DNA of 64,000 nucleotides from Sphingomonadales bacterium (lineage in GTDB: Bacteria > Pseudomonadota > Alphaproteobacteria > SMXS01): the NCBI GenBank assembly GCA_022844405.1, contig JALHLV010000005.1, forward strand, positions 62,001 to 126,000, written 5' to 3'. Below are positions 62,798 through 64,000 of this stretch, piece after piece. Each line of letters begins with the position of its first letter. The stretch's first letter is position 1. The notes beneath the pieces are model-generated. The model worked only from the letters and a program-made list of their open reading frames with translations, ran no database searches and was not told the origin of the DNA. Made by a program: the position numbers and the translations under genes.

Positions 62798-64000
62798 ATG
62801 AGCACCCAGCTCATCACCATCCCGTTGTCTTCGCTCATCCGGGCGGAAGCCAACGTCAGAAAGACCGGCAGCCATACCGACATCGACCAGCTGGCCGCCA
62901 GCATCGAAGCGCACGGCCTGCTCGAAAACCTGATCGTCCATCCCGTCGAGGAAGGCCGCTACGCGGTCGTCGCCGGCGGACGGCGGCTTGCCGCCCTCGG
63001 ACTGCTAAAGGACCAGGGCAAGATCGAGGCCGACCATCCCGTGCCGTGTCAGGTCCGCGAACCGGGCGAGGCACGCGAGCTTCTCGAGCTCTCGCTCGCG
63101 GAGAACGTGGTCCGCGCCCCCTTGCATCCGGCCGACCAGTTCGAGGCGTTCCGGGACCTGCAACTGCAGGGCCTGGGCGCGGAAGAGACCGCCGCCCGCT
63201 TCGGGGTTCCGGTGTCGACCGTGCTGCAGCGCCTCAAGCTGGCCGCTGTCAGTCCGCGGCTTCTCGCCGAATACCGCGAAGAGCGGATAACACTGGAGCA
63301 GCTGATGGCGTTCACCATCTCGGACGACATCGAAGCCCAGGAAGCGATCTGGTTCGATCTGCCCGACTACAGCCGCACCCCCGCCTATATCAGGCGGCTG
63401 CTGACCCGGAGCCAGGTCGAAGGCCGTGACCGCCGCGCCCGCTTCATCGGCACCGAAGCCTATGAAGCGGCGGGCGGCGTCATCGCCCGGGACCTGTTCC
63501 AGCCGGAGACCGACGGCTACTTCAGCGACAGCCAGTTGCTCGACCGCCTGGTCGGAGAGCGGCTCGCCGCCGAGGCGGAGACGCTCAAGGCCGAGGGCTG
63601 GGGCTGGATCGATGTCTGCCACGAGATCGACTATGGCCACCTGGGACGCTTCAGCCGGGTCCGCCCCTCCGAGCATCCGCTGTCGGAAGAAGACGAGGCG
63701 CGGCTGTCCGCGCTTGCCACCCGGTACGACGAACTCGTATCGGCGCTGGACGAGGACGAACAGTCGGACGAGCTCGACACGGTGACGGCGGAGATGCAGG
63801 CGATCCAGGGCGGCCGCGAGGTCTGGCCCGAGGACGTCAAGGCGAATGCCGGCGCCGTCCTCAGCCTCGACTACACCGGCACCCTCGTCATCACGCGGGG
63901 GCTGGTGCGGCCCGAGGACCGGCAGGACGACGAGAAGACGGCCAGGGAGACCCGCGGCCGCAAGAAGCCGAACGGGGCCGACGACAGTCTGTCGGACGCC
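62798..64000 (+). CDS. ParB/RepB/Spo0J family partition-like protein, 5' part
   Basis: 401 codons are visible; the gene continues past the window. The ATG at 62798 has AGGAG eight bases upstream. IPLSSLIRAEANVRKTG and DIDQLAASIEAHGLLENLIV with VVAGGRRLAALGLL form the ParB CTPase domain (with ENV and RR motifs). LSLAENVVRAPLHPADQFEAF and TAARFGVPVSTVLQRLKLAA give the HTH. Acidic middle region. In plasmids and integrative elements such long ParB-like proteins act in partition or as nucleases and regulators. Confidence 0.88.
   Translation, partial: MSTQLITIPLSSLIRAEANVRKTGSHTDIDQLAASIEAHGLLENLIVHPVEEGRYAVVAGGRRLAALGLLKDQGKIEADHPVPCQVREPGEARELLELSLAENVVRAPLHPADQFEAFRDLQLQGLGAEETAARFGVPVSTVLQRLKLAAVSPRLLAEYREERITLEQLMAFTISDDIEAQEAIWFDLPDYSRTPAYIRRLLTRSQVEGRDRRARFIGTEAYEAAGGVIARDLFQPETDGYFSDSQLLDRLVGERLAAEAETLKAEGWGWIDVCHEIDYGHLGRFSRVRPSEHPLSEEDEARLSALATRYDELVSALDEDEQSDELDTVTAEMQAIQGGREVWPEDVKANAGAVLSLDYTGTLVITRGLVRPEDRQDDEKTARETRGRKKPNGADDSLSDA

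Overview
This is a GC-rich chromosomal segment, most likely from an alphaproteobacterium. The evidence is the complete branched-chain amino acid ABC operon with a small membrane gene inside it, an ornithine-lipid type acyltransferase, a MucR/Ros-like regulator and an abundant intergenic palindrome of a kind common in that class. No rRNA or tRNA gene was seen, so genus-level placement is not supported.

Layout. (1) 1-17.8 kb is ordinary housekeeping and transport: a beta-propeller protein end, an OlsB-like acyltransferase, an AmpG-like permease, an NlpE/DUF333 lipocalin-like protein, then a long minus-strand run (livH-livM-livG-livF, small membrane gene, livK, YqaA/DedA, cstA, ybdD, kup), a SnoaL protein, a three-gene XRE cluster, short-chain dehydrogenases (SDRs) and a CaiB-type CoA transferase. 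(2) 17.8-22.6 kb holds two more SDRs, a clear intrinsic terminator, a small AT-richer insert with two unknown genes, a SnoaL protein and a DUF2252 protein. (3) 22.8-25.4 kb is a scar of mobile DNA: comM is cut to its C-terminal part, next to a tandem-HTH regulator, the 3' end of an IS66 transposase with a pRiA4b ORF-3 passenger, and an IS5 fragment. (4) 25.4-47.8 kb is one minus-strand block. Prepilin peptidase and type II secretion genes gspE-F-G-H-I-J-L-M-(C/N)-D-K are followed directly by a 1252-residue secreted protein with eight Calx-beta domains, a small exported protein, a 2196-residue Rhs/YD-repeat protein with a JAB/DUF4329-like C-terminal tip, and an overlapping lipoprotein gene that looks like its immunity gene. 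(5) 47.8-54.9 kb is an accessory proteolytic module: C1 papain-like peptidase, chagasin-type cysteine-protease inhibitor, serine alpha/beta hydrolase, caspase-like peptidase, a protein ending in a prokaryotic YEATS domain, and a broken amidase gene. (6) 54.9-64 kb looks like part of an integrative or plasmid-derived element: a lipoprotein operon, a HerA/VirD4-like ATPase fused to a nuclease-like domain, a second VirD4-like ATPase, a Fic/antitoxin pair, a MucR-like regulator and a ParB-like protein running off the window.

The two most interesting candidate systems are the type II secretion operon carrying its own Rhs toxin/immunity and Calx-beta cargo (region 4), and the peptidase-inhibitor-hydrolase-caspase-pYEATS cluster (region 5). 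Functions in both are inferred from family motifs and gene order. No database search was possible.
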